This document shows positions 24,266-24,364 of a DNA stretch of 24,364 bases, piece after piece. The number at the start of each line of letters is the position of its first letter. The stretch's first letter is position 1. The notes under the pieces are model-generated. The model made no database searches. It was not told the origin of the DNA and saw only the letters and a program-made list of their open reading frames with translations. Both the position numbers and the translations under genes were made by a program. Origin of the DNA: JAZDOT01 sp043798355 (lineage in GTDB: Bacteria; Patescibacteriota; Gracilibacteria; Peribacterales; Peribacteraceae); contig JAZDOT010000027.1 in the NCBI GenBank assembly GCA_043798355.1, forward strand, positions 1 through 24,364, read 5' to 3'.

Positions 24266-24364
24266 CTCCCCGAAGTAGTCCTTGGGCTTGCTCCACCAGA
24301 GCGTCAGGAGGACGGAGAGGAGCGTCTCCATGATCTGTGCCCCCTTCTGCGTCCTGCTCCCGAA
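24225..24364 (-). mobile_element. End of an IS66-like insertion element, continuing past the window
   Basis: The junction is set by the sudden loss of GIY-YIG similarity and by GTAACCGCTCAC at 24225, which resembles the GTAA-type termini of IS66-family elements. The transposase stop is 11 bases inside this end. The other end and the target duplication are outside the window. Confidence 0.55.
24236..24364 (-). CDS. Transposase C-terminus, IS66-like, partial
   Basis: Only the last 42 codons are in the window, read from the right edge to TAG 24236-24238. GSRTQKGAQIMETLLSVLLT, then WWSKPKDYFGELRRLM, follows the IS66 TnpC ending pattern (SxxGAxxxxxLLSxxxT, then a short linker and YLxxLL). The fragment is short, so another transposase family remains possible. 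It is convergent with and interrupts the GIY-YIG gene. Confidence 0.5.
   Translation of the reverse strand, partial: FGSRTQKGAQIMETLLSVLLTLWWSKPKDYFGELRRLMPLQG

Overview
The window reads as a chromosomal stretch of a small-genome, GC-rich bacterium, most likely a Candidate Phyla Radiation lineage of the Peregrinibacteria/Peribacteria type. That placement is an inference. It rests on a complete F-type ATP synthase in an unusual gene order, a single-span 'baseplate J-like' surface protein of the kind seen in CPR genomes, many short intergenic gaps, and an almost complete lack of Shine-Dalgarno sequences. The standard genetic code fits, because several full-length housekeeping genes end in TGA.

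Layout. Positions 1-758 (minus) hold a tgt gene cut by the window edge, with a serine-rich low-complexity insertion. Positions 759-1070 are a non-coding stretch with four strong hairpins. Positions 1071-7890 hold a nine-gene ATP synthase operon ordered atpD-atpC-atpZ-like-atpB-atpE-atpF-atpH-atpA-atpG. This is a circular permutation of the usual B-E-F-H-A-G-D-C order and resembles the order of N-ATPase operons, but it keeps atpH and has a proton-type c subunit. Positions 8068-9075 (minus) encode a Tat-exported beta-carbonic-anhydrase-like protein, divergent from a Cys-tailed DoxX-like membrane protein (9245-9697) that has a MerR-type spaced dyad promoter. Next come clpP (minus), miaA (plus), a small hypothetical gene and a secreted Cys-rich protein (both minus), rarA and a hypothetical membrane protein (plus). 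A minus-strand pair follows: a TsaE-HD fusion and a ZIP metal transporter. It diverges from a membrane-anchored M23 peptidase. Then come a WecA/MraY-type glycosyl-phosphate transferase (minus) whose start is unclear, a small AroE-N-domain-like gene, an apparent pgk/baseplate-J-like/DUF218 operon, and a tyrosine recombinase. The window ends with a GIY-YIG nuclease gene cut just after its catalytic Glu by the end of an IS66-like element.

Three genome-style signals cut across the genes. (1) At least ten intergenic gaps carry short degenerate tandem repeats, with a different 6-9 nt word at each place and several starting exactly at a stop codon. (2) Several isolated genes have TANNNT exactly six bases before the ATG, the geometry expected for leaderless mRNAs. 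(3) Most other starts follow a pyrimidine-rich tract instead of a purine-rich ribosome binding site. These patterns, the permuted ATP synthase operon and the TsaE-HD fusion are the most interesting things here. No tRNA, rRNA or CRISPR array was recognised.
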